From positions 1 to 28,918 of the forward strand of contig JAEOUI010000416.1 of NCBI GenBank assembly GCA_016839425.1: 28,918 nt of DNA, in the 5' to 3' direction. Of this stretch, positions 5,873 through 12,739 are shown in pieces. A program made the translations under genes and the position numbers. How positions within the stretch are numbered: the first letter of the stretch is position 1; every line of letters begins with the position of its first letter. The stretch comes from Promethearchaeota archaeon. GTDB taxonomy: Archaea; Asgardarchaeota; Lokiarchaeia; Sigynarchaeales; SOKP01. The notes beneath the pieces were generated by a model. It saw only the letters and a program-made list of their open reading frames with translations, was not told the DNA's origin and made no database searches.

Positions 5873-6607
5873 TTAATCCACTCTAGGAGCGATGAAGATC
5901 GTGATCTTGCAAGATAATCTTTTTATCTCGAATTCAATTTTAATTGGTTCCTCAAAGTTTAGCGAAATTCTTATAAGATCTTTAGGATTTAGCAAAGAAA
6001 TCAAGTCTTTCACGAAATAAAGATATCTTACTGAATATTGGGTTAGCGTTCCCACTCCTTCGTGGTTAAATTCCTTTAAGATCTCCCGTTTAATCTTTAT
6101 CTCTTGATCAATTTCTTCTTTTTCTTGTTTTAAGATCAAATTATCAGAAGTTATGATTACTCTTACCAAGTCGCTCAGTTCTAAGGGATTTAAAGCAGGT
6201 TCTAAGATCTTTTTTTCAATTGCAAACGAATTTTCGTATTCTCTTTCGTTCAGAGTATCGTAGTCCTTCCGTTCGTCAAACAAGTTATAATTCAAGAAAG
6301 GAATTTTCGTTTTAATTTCGACTTCTCCAACTTTTTTTATTATTTTTAAGGATTTTTCAAAATTAAACTTGATTGAATCAGCATTAACAATTTCATTAGA
6401 AAGAATTCCAAAATTAATGGTATATTGTTTAATATCTCCTACATTTCCATCGTTATTAAACGCAACCTTGATTAATGCGATTTTATCAGTCGTTATATGA
6501 ACTATTTCAGCTTTCCTTTCCGAAAAATTAACATTACCTTCTTCTAAGAATGTTGATAAGATTCTAAAGAGTAAGTAGGGGTTATTTTCAAAAGTTATTG
6601 AATTTAT
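5873..6607 (-). CDS. pcn: PCNA-type DNA sliding clamp, apparent ATA start
   Basis: The frame is open from the stop at 6656-6658 to TGA-less 5873, and the translation from 6607 spans a full clamp of about 244 residues. The C-terminus is diagnostic: SVRYLYFVKDL, then FEEPIKIEFEI and ITIFIAPRVD, matching the PCNA ending L..EY.I...L.F.LAPR. The N-terminal half (ITFENNPYLLFRILSTFLEE, then FGILSNEIVN) fits domain 1. No ATG, GTG, CTG or TTG occurs in frame upstream of TTG 6295, which would remove domain 1. GGTGAT (6616-6611 on the minus strand) lies exactly 3 nt before an in-frame ATA at 6607. PCNA is the processivity clamp for replicative polymerase; a copy here suggests the element influences its own replication. 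Usual length is about 245-250 aa, so nothing is missing if ATA is used. Confidence 0.8.
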   Translation of the reverse strand: MNSITFENNPYLLFRILSTFLEEGNVNFSERKAEIVHITTDKIALIKVAFNNDGNVGDIKQYTINFGILSNEIVNADSIKFNFEKSLKIIKKVGEVEIKTKIPFLNYNLFDERKDYDTLNEREYENSFAIEKKILEPALNPLELSDLVRVIITSDNLILKQEKEEIDQEIKIKREILKEFNHEGVGTLTQYSVRYLYFVKDLISLLNPKDLIRISLNFEEPIKIEFEIKRLSCKITIFIAPRVD

Positions 6608-6630
6608 ATTATCACCTTTTTTTTGTTTTG

Positions 6631-6653
6631 GTCTCCTCGAATCGAAAAGAGAC
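6631..6653 (-). promoter_or_regulatory. Second hairpin in the PCNA leader
   Basis: On the minus strand GTCTCTTT pairs with GAGGAGAC (8 pairs including two G-T) around a 7-nt loop. It ends 14 nt before the GGTGAT of PCNA, the same distance as in the hairpin leaders at 2035 and 2450. Confidence 0.4.
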
Positions 6654-6684
6654 TTTCAAATTGTTTAAGAGAGGTGGATTGAAC

Positions 6685-6726
6685 CCCGAAAGCGAATCGC
6701 CTTCGGGTGAGTTATGAAAAAAAAAA
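6685..6726 (-). promoter_or_regulatory. T-run plus 10-bp hairpin before PCNA
   Basis: In minus-strand order: T10 (6726-6717), then CCCGAAGGCG, loop ATT, CGCTTTCGGG (6707-6685), a fully paired 10-position stem in which one pair is G-T on this strand but A-C on the other. T-run first, then 10-position stem with 3-nt loop, repeats the layout of 2035-2065. The T-run may terminate the gene at 6742. Confidence 0.55.
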
Positions 6727-6741
6727 TGGAAGTTTGGATTT

Positions 6742-7341
6742 TTAGAAGTAAAAAAATCGAACCATGCCCTTGCAGATGTATCGAAAGAAAGCCATTACAT
6801 CGCCATTCAAAAAATCGATCTTAATGAGGGTGTTTCGAAAGTTCCATCGTTCCGCAGAAGGTCGATCCTTCATGAAAGTAAGCACGACCTCTAGCGGAAT
6901 TTCATAGAGCTTATCGTTATTGACGATCTTGAATGGTTTTGATGTATCCAAGCCTTTTTCGTCTACAAAGCGATCCAACCAATCACAGAATTTTTGCTTA
7001 TCTGTAGCACGATTGGTTATTTCTAGCTCGACCTTTCCCTTGATTGTCTCAAGGGCTTCCCAGATTTTTCCCCCGAAATGAGTGTCTATGAAACCTTTAA
7101 CTTCCTCGATCTCTTTGACACATTCGGGACAAAAATCGTCTCCGATCGGAATAAAACGACCACATCCCGAACATTGTTCCATTACCTCTAAAACGATGTT
7201 CTCGACATTTTCGTTCTTTTCCTGTTCGTCCTTTTCATTCTTTTCGTTCATTTCAATGCCACCATGGTGCAGGAGCGAACCATCATTATCTATAACAATA
7301 TTATTTTCAATTGTAAGGGAGTTAATGATTTTTCGTTCCAT
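6742..7341 (-). CDS. Zinc-ribbon protein of unknown function (199 aa)
   Basis: An acidic Asn/Glu/Lys-rich stretch (about 30-47) precedes a clear zinc ribbon, CSGCGRFIPIGDDFCPEC (about 57-74). The C-terminal 110 residues look like a compact mixed alpha/beta domain (FCDWLDRFV, EIPLEVVLTFMKDR, RYICKGMVRFF) not assigned to a family. ATG 7341 lies about 27 nt from the centre of the TATA box at 7364-7373, so the mRNA is probably leaderless. The class I 19-mer fills the space between TATA and start. Lies upstream of PCNA, separated by a T-run and hairpins. May be a regulatory or replication accessory protein; unproven. Confidence 0.7.
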   Translation of the reverse strand: MERKIINSLTIENNIVIDNDGSLLHHGGIEMNEKNEKDEQEKNENVENIVLEVMEQCSGCGRFIPIGDDFCPECVKEIEEVKGFIDTHFGGKIWEALETIKGKVELEITNRATDKQKFCDWLDRFVDEKGLDTSKPFKIVNNDKLYEIPLEVVLTFMKDRPSAERWNFRNTLIKIDFLNGDVMAFFRYICKGMVRFFYF

Positions 7342-7373
7342 ATTATTATGGCAGTAATCATCATATATAAATA
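7341..7373 (-). promoter_or_regulatory. Promoter with class I operator-like 19-mer
   Basis: Minus strand: TATA box TATTTATATA (7373-7364), then 4 nt, then GATTACTGCCATAATAATA (7359-7341), ending at the first base of the ATG. The element matches the one at 492-510 in 17 of 19 bases. Confidence 0.7.
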
Positions 7374-7455
7374 TTACTACTGAAACCGTAATGCTTACAA
7401 CTACTTTTGGAAAGAATATTGTTATATTTTTGAAGTGTATTTGTAAATATCCAAA

Positions 7456-7692
7456 TCAAGCCTTATTTTGAAGTCGAAGATACTTTATTTTCGTCAATTC
7501 TCCAAGCTTTTCGCTTTTGATTGCGTCAAAGATCACCTTAATCAAGCAAGGAAGATCGCACCATTTCTTTGAATATATGTTTGCAAGGTCTTGACTTATA
7601 AGATCGGATTCATATAGACTTATAAACAACTTCTTTTTAAATTCTAAATTCCATTTCGAATCCCATTTTTCTTCCCATTCGCTAGCTTCCAT
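7456..7692 (-). CDS. Hypothetical 78-aa protein downstream of the methyltransferase
   Basis: Not recognised. A helical, charged, tryptophan-rich N-terminus (EASEWEEKWDSKW) is followed by a probable all-alpha domain with two cysteines (KKWCDLPCL) that do not make a complete zinc site. It begins 4 nt after the methyltransferase stop, so it is probably cotranscribed and may be translationally coupled; no GGTGAT is present. It could be a small partner of the methyltransferase or an unrelated passenger. Downstream (7343-7455) there is only the promoter of the leftward gene at 7341. Confidence 0.6.
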   Translation of the reverse strand: MEASEWEEKWDSKWNLEFKKKLFISLYESDLISQDLANIYSKKWCDLPCLIKVIFDAIKSEKLGELTKIKYLRLQNKA

Positions 7693-7696
7693 GATA

Positions 7697-8854
7697 TTAA
7701 TTATAATTTAGTTTTTTAATAAATTCCTTCAAGTTATTATTGCTCTCGCATTCAAGCGTTTTAAGAATGCATTCTGCAAGTACCTGAGAAAGCAAAGGAG
7801 GAACCGAATTTGCAACTTGTTGTACTTGGCAACAATCGATCCTTCTTCTTTTTCCTCCCGTTGTCCTCTTACCATGAAAAATAAAATCGTCGGGAAATCC
7901 TTGTAATCGAGCCATTTCCCTTATCGTCACCATCCTATTTAGAGAATAATGAATGAGGTCGTTATCGCAAGATGTTAAGGTTTTTGCGGGTAACTTGTCG
8001 TGAAGCCTGTTCATCGTTTGTTTTTTAGTCTCGCATTGCAAGTTCTTGATCGAATCACCAGGAGAAAATTTTTTTATTAATTCGATCGTTGATTCTCGAT
8101 GTTTGATAGTTTTATGATTGCATAATCTTGGTGATTTATTTCTCATTTCCTCTTGATAAACGCTCTTAGATATTTTATCGTAATCTATTAGCGAGCTTTC
8201 CACTTTTTCAATTGCGATATCGTCTAATGCTTCCAATGCCGAAATTCTTTTATTGACAATGGGCATGACATCTCTTTTTATATTTACATTTTCGCTTTTT
8301 AATATATAATCGTCTCTTTTTCTTTTTAACGGTAAGAAAATGACATTCTTCTTTCTAGAACCGATAATTATCAAGCGTTTTCTAACTTGAGGTGTTCCGT
8401 AATCAGAAGCGTTTAGAACATCCAAGCAAAAATTGTAATTCAACCTTCTAATCGTCCTTAATAATTCCTCAAAACGATCAGAGTTATTTTTCTCCAAGAT
8501 CCCCGGTACATTTTCGAACACGAAAATCTCAGGAGAAATTTCTTTTACGATGCGAAAAAAATCAAAGGCAAGATCGTTTCTTGGATCGGCTTGTTGCCGT
8601 TTTCCCCTACTTGAAAAACCCTGACATGGCGAACCTCCAATCACAACATCAATCTTTTCTCCAACTTTTGCAATGATGTCTATGCCCGTCAACGATCTGA
8701 TATTGGCTTGTAGCGTGAGCGAATCTTTAAAATTTGCTTGAAAAGTTTCTAACGCATCTTGGCTTATATCAACACCAAGCAAGATATTAAAACCTGCTTT
8801 TTTAAATCCAAGACTAAACCCCCCCGCACCACAAAACAGATCAACAACATTCAC
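7697..8854 (-). CDS. dcm: DNA cytosine-C5 methyltransferase (Dcm/HhaI family)
   Basis: All signature motifs are present in order: motif I DLFCGAGGFSLGF (about 5-17), motif IV GGSPCQGFSS with the catalytic Cys at about 77, motif VI FENVPG (Glu about 114), motif VIII QVRKRL (about 156-161), the target-recognition region (about 190-310), motif IX (REMARLQGFPDDF) and motif X (QQVANSVPPLLSQVL). It transfers a methyl group from S-adenosylmethionine to C5 of cytosine at an unknown sequence. Start GTG 8854 puts motif I five residues in, as is usual; the frame continues to GTG 8986, adding 44 residues without a domain. No restriction endonuclease is adjacent, so it is probably an orphan enzyme protecting the element's DNA from host restriction, complementing ArdC. 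Confidence 0.9.
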   Translation of the reverse strand: MNVVDLFCGAGGFSLGFKKAGFNILLGVDISQDALETFQANFKDSLTLQANIRSLTGIDIIAKVGEKIDVVIGGSPCQGFSSRGKRQQADPRNDLAFDFFRIVKEISPEIFVFENVPGILEKNNSDRFEELLRTIRRLNYNFCLDVLNASDYGTPQVRKRLIIIGSRKKNVIFLPLKRKRDDYILKSENVNIKRDVMPIVNKRISALEALDDIAIEKVESSLIDYDKISKSVYQEEMRNKSPRLCNHKTIKHRESTIELIKKFSPGDSIKNLQCETKKQTMNRLHDKLPAKTLTSCDNDLIHYSLNRMVTIREMARLQGFPDDFIFHGKRTTGGKRRRIDCCQVQQVANSVPPLLSQVLAECILKTLECESNNNLKEFIKKLNYN

Positions 8855-9039
8855 ACATAAAAGATCCAATAGATTTAAAATAAAAGTAATCCCTTGATTT
8901 AAATAAGCATGACCAAGACTTGTAAAAATTGTAATCTTATCCGTTGATCCTTTAATTTTTCCAAGTCTTTTCTCACGATCGTTCACTACTTTTTTTATTT
9001 TGGGGCCATGAAAAAAATATTTTTTGTTCCAGGCCTAGC

Positions 9040-9759
9040 TTAGATTTCAATACCTTTCATGTATTTTGTTTTCACAATATATTCCGTTCTTAAATCTTTA
9101 ACAAATTCAATGCTCTTTTCCATTTCTGGTTCGCTAAGTTTAGAATTCTTGCTATCGTAGCCAAAATTGATTATTTCAGGATCGATCGATTTAATCATCA
9201 ATTTTAATTTTTTTGGATCAAATTCCATGACCGGTTCAATGGTAACATGTTTTCGATCGAAATCTAATTTGGAGAAGTCTTTAGCTCTTTTCTCAGGGGG
9301 AGGTGCTTTGGAAATGTCAGGATAATGTTGATTTGATTCGAGCGTGATTCCCAATATGACATTTTCGGGAAAGTCGTAATTGAAAAAGCATTCAGGTGCT
9401 TTTGATTGAAAAAAGAAAGTCTTGTCAGAATTTTCTCGAACCTTTACCAAGATTGCGTTTATCCACGATTTTTCGGCAAAATAAATATCTCCTGAAGAAC
9501 AACAAAAGATGAATTGATCGCTTTTTGTTTTTTTTAAACTATTATTAAGCCTTTCAGGATGAAAGTGAGGTTTATAATCATAACACGATTGACAACCTCG
9601 TTGCTTACCGTTCTTGTCTATGGTAGGTTGGAATCGCTTCGAGATTCTTTGAAAAGAATTCCGACAATAGACACAATCGAACAAGCATCCCTTAAAAACA
9701 TTCCATTGATATACGCTTTCGGGATACATGTTTCCTTGTTTTTTATTCGTTTTTATCAC
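9040..9759 (-). CDS. Radical-SAM-type iron-sulfur protein (DUF5131/Gp37-like)
   Basis: GNMYPESVYQWNVFKGC leads into CLFDCVYC, a CX3CX2C radical-SAM cluster (Cys about 25, 29, 32); a second pair, CQSC (56-59), sits in GCQSCYDYKPHFHPERL. Later segments (FCCSSGDIYF, LGITLESN, HVTIEPVMEF, INFGYDSKN) follow the strand order of a radical-SAM-like barrel as in the phage Gp37/Gp68 family. The substrate is unknown. The start is uncertain: GTG 9759 overlaps the GGTGAT (9760-9755) itself, the in-frame codon 4 nt after it is ACG (9750), and the first ATG (9729) begins within the conserved GNMYP. Overlaps the preceding C2H2 gene by 17 nt, so coupled. Confidence 0.7.
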   Translation of the reverse strand: MIKTNKKQGNMYPESVYQWNVFKGCLFDCVYCRNSFQRISKRFQPTIDKNGKQRGCQSCYDYKPHFHPERLNNSLKKTKSDQFIFCCSSGDIYFAEKSWINAILVKVRENSDKTFFFQSKAPECFFNYDFPENVILGITLESNQHYPDISKAPPPEKRAKDFSKLDFDRKHVTIEPVMEFDPKKLKLMIKSIDPEIINFGYDSKNSKLSEPEMEKSIEFVKDLRTEYIVKTKYMKGIEI

Positions 9760-10141
9760 CCTTTTTGAATTTTAACTTGAGAATTTGTTGATTGCTAAAT
9801 CTTTCCGAGCGAGGATTCTCTAAATAGAAATATACGAAACTAGCTCTTGTCGTTTCTTGTCTATGAGCCGACAAGTATAAATCGTAAGTGATATCGTGCG
9901 AAAGCGAATAATGCATCTTTAACGCCTTCATGTTATCAAATGTCCGTTCACAATACTCGCAGAATTGCGTTTCCTGATTTAATCGTTCCCTTACTCCGAT
10001 CTTTTCCTTGAAACGAGGTTGAATCTGTTTTCTAATTTCGTGCAAAATGGATGTGAGCGTATCGTCATTTAATTTAGTTATATTAGATATTACAATATCA
10101 GGTATTTCTATTTCTTTTACGATATTTATATTCACTCTCAT
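9743..10141 (-). CDS. C2H2 zinc-finger protein (132 aa)
   Basis: FCEYCERTFDNMKALKMHYSLSHD (about residues 60-83) is a textbook C-x2-C-x12-H-x4-H finger. The N-terminal half (VNINIVKEIEIPDIVISNITKLNDDTLTSILHEIRKQI) is a possible oligomerisation domain; the C-terminus is basic. ATG 10141 is preceded by GGTGGC with a 4-nt spacer; GTG 10150 is an alternative three codons longer. C2H2 proteins are common in archaeal viruses and plasmids as transcription regulators, which is the likely role. It overlaps the radical-SAM-type gene and follows the 10163 gene by 21 nt. Confidence 0.75.
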   Translation of the reverse strand: MRVNINIVKEIEIPDIVISNITKLNDDTLTSILHEIRKQIQPRFKEKIGVRERLNQETQFCEYCERTFDNMKALKMHYSLSHDITYDLYLSAHRQETTRASFVYFYLENPRSERFSNQQILKLKFKKGDKNE

Positions 10142-10162
10142 TCGTGCCACCTTTGAGAATTC

Positions 10163-10654
10163 TCAGGACGAAACCTCGTAAAATCGAAATTCATATGTTA
10201 AATTTGAGTTTTTTATAATTAAAATCATGGGAGTCCATATATAATGCCCTCTTTGCCATGTTGTTTTTAATTGAGTTGTTGCGTAAATCGAACCCGAAGT
10301 CAAATATTTATTTATCTTGCATCTTTTATCGGGTTTCCATTCGTAGTATTGAATTTTGGAAGGAGGACAATGCGATGCTCTATTGTTAACGACAAGTTTA
10401 CCATTCAACTCTTCATATTTTGAGAAATATTTAGCAAATTTAAAAAAATAATAATATTTTATCCTGTAATATTCCCCATTTTTCATTAAATATTTTCTGA
10501 GATTCTTGTATGTCTTGGTTCTTAGTAGTTTTTTCAAGGCAAAATGCTTAATTTCGACATCCTCAGAAGAAATAACCATTTCCTCTAATTCTTGGTCAGT
10601 TAACTCCCGTTCTAAGAGAAAATAGGAATTTAGAGACTCAACACATTCGATCAC
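10163..10654 (-). CDS. Hypothetical protein (about 163 aa)
   Basis: Not recognised. The N-terminal 60 residues look helical and acidic (LLERELTDQELEEMV), the centre is basic and tyrosine-rich (YYRIKYYYFFKFAKYFSKYEE), and the C-terminus is beta-rich. GTG 10654 follows a partial ribosome-binding site GGTGCA; an ATG at 10678 would overlap the HTH/J-domain gene by 22 nt and is an alternative. Probably cotranscribed from the promoter at 11184-11215. It may be a DNA-binding partner of the upstream HTH protein, but that is speculation from position and charge. Confidence 0.55.
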   Translation of the reverse strand: MIECVESLNSYFLLERELTDQELEEMVISSEDVEIKHFALKKLLRTKTYKNLRKYLMKNGEYYRIKYYYFFKFAKYFSKYEELNGKLVVNNRASHCPPSKIQYYEWKPDKRCKINKYLTSGSIYATTQLKTTWQRGHYIWTPMILIIKNSNLTYEFRFYEVSS

Positions 10655-10656
10655 GA

Positions 10657-11160
10657 TTATGCACCAATGAAACAACATTGAGGATATTGCATTAGATAAT
10701 CGAAGGACGATTTTATCTCAATAAATCTTTGACCATTTAGATCTTTATTCAAATCTGGATGAGTCTTTTTTGCCATTTTTTTAAAGGCAATTTTGATATC
10801 TTCTCTAGTCGTGGTTTCGTCAGGGTATATTTCTAGATTAATCAAGTGTTTATAGAATCTTAATAATTCCTCGATCTTGCTAGGCCTTGAACTCCCTAAT
10901 TTCCCATGTTTGCGATTTAATACCGAAAGGTCTTTATAAGATAAATCCTCTAAATAAAGCTTAGCCTCTCCTTTCTTTATTGCGTTTTTGAATCCTTCTA
11001 TAATTCTACCGATATTTTCTTGATCGTATCTTTCTGTTAAATAATTATACACCGTGGCTTGTGAGACTCCAACGATCCTTGCTATGCCTTTCGCACTAAG
11101 ACCTTGAATGTCTTTAAACTCGTAGATTTTATTTATTTTTTCTTGATTTAATTTTTTCAT
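10657..11160 (-). CDS. Helix-turn-helix / J-domain fusion protein
   Basis: Residues 15-45 form a resolvase/Hin-like helix-turn-helix (GLSAKGIARIVGVSQATVYNYL). Residues about 98-160 look like a J domain: helix II (TTREDIKIAFKKMA), the HPD loop at 134-136 (KKTHPDLNKD), and helix III (FIEIKSSFDYLM). A J domain would stimulate an Hsp70 (DnaK) ATPase; fused to a DNA-binding domain it could recruit chaperone to a DNA-bound complex, as DnaJ does for some plasmid initiators. Start ATG 11160 is 3 nt after GGTGAT. The promoter carries the class I 19-mer, so this protein is a candidate for the factor that binds that element and controls its own gene. J-domain helix I is not obvious, so the assignment rests on HPD and its flanks. 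Confidence 0.7.
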   Translation of the reverse strand: MKKLNQEKINKIYEFKDIQGLSAKGIARIVGVSQATVYNYLTERYDQENIGRIIEGFKNAIKKGEAKLYLEDLSYKDLSVLNRKHGKLGSSRPSKIEELLRFYKHLINLEIYPDETTTREDIKIAFKKMAKKTHPDLNKDLNGQRFIEIKSSFDYLMQYPQCCFIGA

Positions 11161-11183
11161 TTCATCACCTAAAAGATTTTATA

Positions 11184-11215
11184 TATTATTATAACAGTAA
11201 TCAGAATATTTAAGC
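11184..11215 (-). promoter_or_regulatory. Promoter with class I operator-like 19-mer
   Basis: Minus strand: TATA-like CTTAAATATT (about 11213-11204), then GATTACTGTTATAATAATA (11202-11184), then a short leader with GGTGAT before ATG 11160. The 19-mer differs from those at 492-510 and 7341-7359 only at positions 9-10. Confidence 0.7.
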
Positions 11216-11285
11216 ATTGCTACCGAACTTGTAATCGAGCCTTAAAAATGATAAAAAATTAAAAAAAACATAAGATTGTAAACAA

Positions 11286-11369
11286 TTATTTTCTTTTTAC
11301 AAATACTCGCCCTAGATCAGGTTCAGTTCCATTTTTTATGTTCTCGATAATTATTAGAGTTATGATCAT
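11286..11369 (-). CDS. Possible 27-aa peptide
   Basis: ATG 11369 immediately follows the stop codon of the radical-SAM gene (TAAATG), which favours coupled translation. The peptide is MIITLIIIENIKNGTEPDLG followed by RVFVKRK. It has no recognisable motif. It is short enough to be chance, and is listed because of the tight junction and because nothing else explains 11286-11369. Confidence 0.3.
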   Translation of the reverse strand: MIITLIIIENIKNGTEPDLGRVFVKRK

Positions 11370-12299
11370 TTAAAAACTGGTTATTTTCTTGGTTAAAAAA
11401 GAAGTAGATCGAGAATTTTGGGATTGAACAATCCCTTCATTATATTTTTCCCACGATTGATATTTATAAAAATATCTATTTACCCATCTAGCGAATCTCA
11501 TTTGATATGGATCTAATTTATTGTATGGCATTGCAAAAATGGCAATGCCTCTTTTTTGTAAGAATTTAACCCGCATTAGATCTTCAGGATGAGTGGTGTT
11601 AAACCCGATTAAGATATAGAATTGAATCGTTCCGTTAGTGATACCCGCATTGCTAAGGACTTTGAGCTTGTCTTGTATGATTTTCTTTATCACCGGAGAA
11701 TCAAATGCAAATCTATATCGTATTCCTCTCCATCTGGGGATTTCTTTCAATAATTTAGCGTTTTTTTCGTTAATTTTTCGAATGTCTAAGCCCTGATTAA
11801 AATCGATCCTTTTTCCCGAATTCAACAAGTTCTTTAACTCATCAAGATGATTTTCATACGATAGAATGTTATTATCGAGAAGCAAGACCTTTTTTTGATC
11901 GTTGCAAAACTCTTCCAAGCTCGCGTGCTTGTGAATATTTCCTTCCATTTTGGGAACAATGCAAAACTTGCAACGCCTCACGCATCCTTTCGTCAAATAA
12001 CCCATTGCGTAATCTATTCCATATAACGAATAATCAGGATACATGTGATCGATTTTCTCAGGTAATTTCGTAAGAAAATCGAATCCTTGTCCCCCTCTAA
12101 TCATGTCAGATTTTAGATAATTGTCGTTTGGATGAGGATAATTGAAGACTTTCGACGCAAATATTTTATGATAATTATCGTGGAATAAGGGCGAATAAAA
12201 TTCGGTTTTAAACCCTTTTTCCTTGTAATAATTGGAAACCTTCATTAACGCCAAATTAGGAAGAACACTATCGACATCAAACAATCCAATTGTCTTCAT
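11370..12299 (-). CDS. Radical SAM protein (309 aa)
   Basis: CVRRCKFC (Cys about 106, 110, 113) is the CX3CX2C motif that holds the 4Fe-4S cluster for S-adenosylmethionine cleavage. The N-terminal 90 residues (IGLFDVDSVLPNLALMKVSNYYKEKG) resemble the cobalamin-binding-like domain in front of many radical-SAM enzymes but lack the DxHxxG cobalamin-ligand motif. Barrel strands follow: VLLLDNNILS, IDFNQGLDIRKI, RYRFAFDS, IQFYILIGFNTTHPED. Similar proteins occur in phages and archaeal elements; the substrate is unknown. ATG 12299 has no GGTGAT but a TATA-like TTTTAATTATA about 30 nt upstream, suggesting a leaderless mRNA. A second radical-SAM-type gene lies at 9040. Confidence 0.8.
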   Translation of the reverse strand: MKTIGLFDVDSVLPNLALMKVSNYYKEKGFKTEFYSPLFHDNYHKIFASKVFNYPHPNDNYLKSDMIRGGQGFDFLTKLPEKIDHMYPDYSLYGIDYAMGYLTKGCVRRCKFCIVPKMEGNIHKHASLEEFCNDQKKVLLLDNNILSYENHLDELKNLLNSGKRIDFNQGLDIRKINEKNAKLLKEIPRWRGIRYRFAFDSPVIKKIIQDKLKVLSNAGITNGTIQFYILIGFNTTHPEDLMRVKFLQKRGIAIFAMPYNKLDPYQMRFARWVNRYFYKYQSWEKYNEGIVQSQNSRSTSFLTKKITSF

Positions 12300-12339
12300 T
12301 ATACTTAAAAAAATTATTTTAACTATAATTAAAAGTAAT

Positions 12340-12735
12340 CTAGGAATTTAAAAGCAAGAACAAGAAGAAATTTTCTTTTTGTCTTAAGTTTGTTAATAAT
12401 TCTTGCAAGGGTGTTATCTCGTCCCAAACAAAAATATCTCCTTCGCTAGGCAAGTTAGCTCGTATCGTATTATAAAAAGTATCGATTAAAGGTATGTTAT
12501 CAACTATGACAATTGATCCATCTTGTTCAATATTTAATATATCTTCCATTGACCAGCAAAAATGAGCTTCAATTTCTTTTCCCGTGATGTTTCTATAAAT
12601 TTCCTTAATTTTTGATATTATCTGATTGGCTTCATTTTCAGGCATCGAACGAATAATGACATAATTGTTTCCAAATATTAGGTTCTTGCTAACATGAATC
12701 TTTTTAACAACTTCTAAAGTTTTTTGAATTTCAAT
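12340..12735 (-). CDS. Truncated, P-loop-less relative of the 13309/19171 ATPase-like proteins
   Basis: Starting from TTG 12735 (131 aa) the protein lines up with the ATPase core at 19171: a strand and loop NNYVIIRSMPENEANQIISK where the paralogue has the degenerate Walker A, then GDIFVWDE in place of GDIVIRDE (Walker B) and KENFFLFLLLNS in place of DQNFFIFVCPE. It stops there, so the C-terminal part is missing, and no lysine occupies the P-loop position. TTG is chosen because the shorter ATG start at 12645 would cut off the first strands. GGTG near 12746-12749, inside the end of the membrane gene, would serve as binding site. It pairs with the upstream membrane gene as 13309 pairs with 14171. 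Probably a non-catalytic partner or decaying copy. Confidence 0.6.
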   Translation of the reverse strand: MEIQKTLEVVKKIHVSKNLIFGNNYVIIRSMPENEANQIISKIKEIYRNITGKEIEAHFCWSMEDILNIEQDGSIVIVDNIPLIDTFYNTIRANLPSEGDIFVWDEITPLQELLTNLRQKENFFLFLLLNS

Positions 12736-12739
12736 CGTT

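Noticed and set aside
6295..6295. TTG 6295 as the PCNA start
   Set aside because: It would drop about 100 residues that clearly form PCNA domain 1, and no ribosome-binding site precedes it.
6668..6684. tRNA-like T-loop sequence GGTTCAATCC (minus strand)
   Set aside because: No acceptor, D or anticodon stems can be formed around it; the hairpin next to it is better explained as a leader element.
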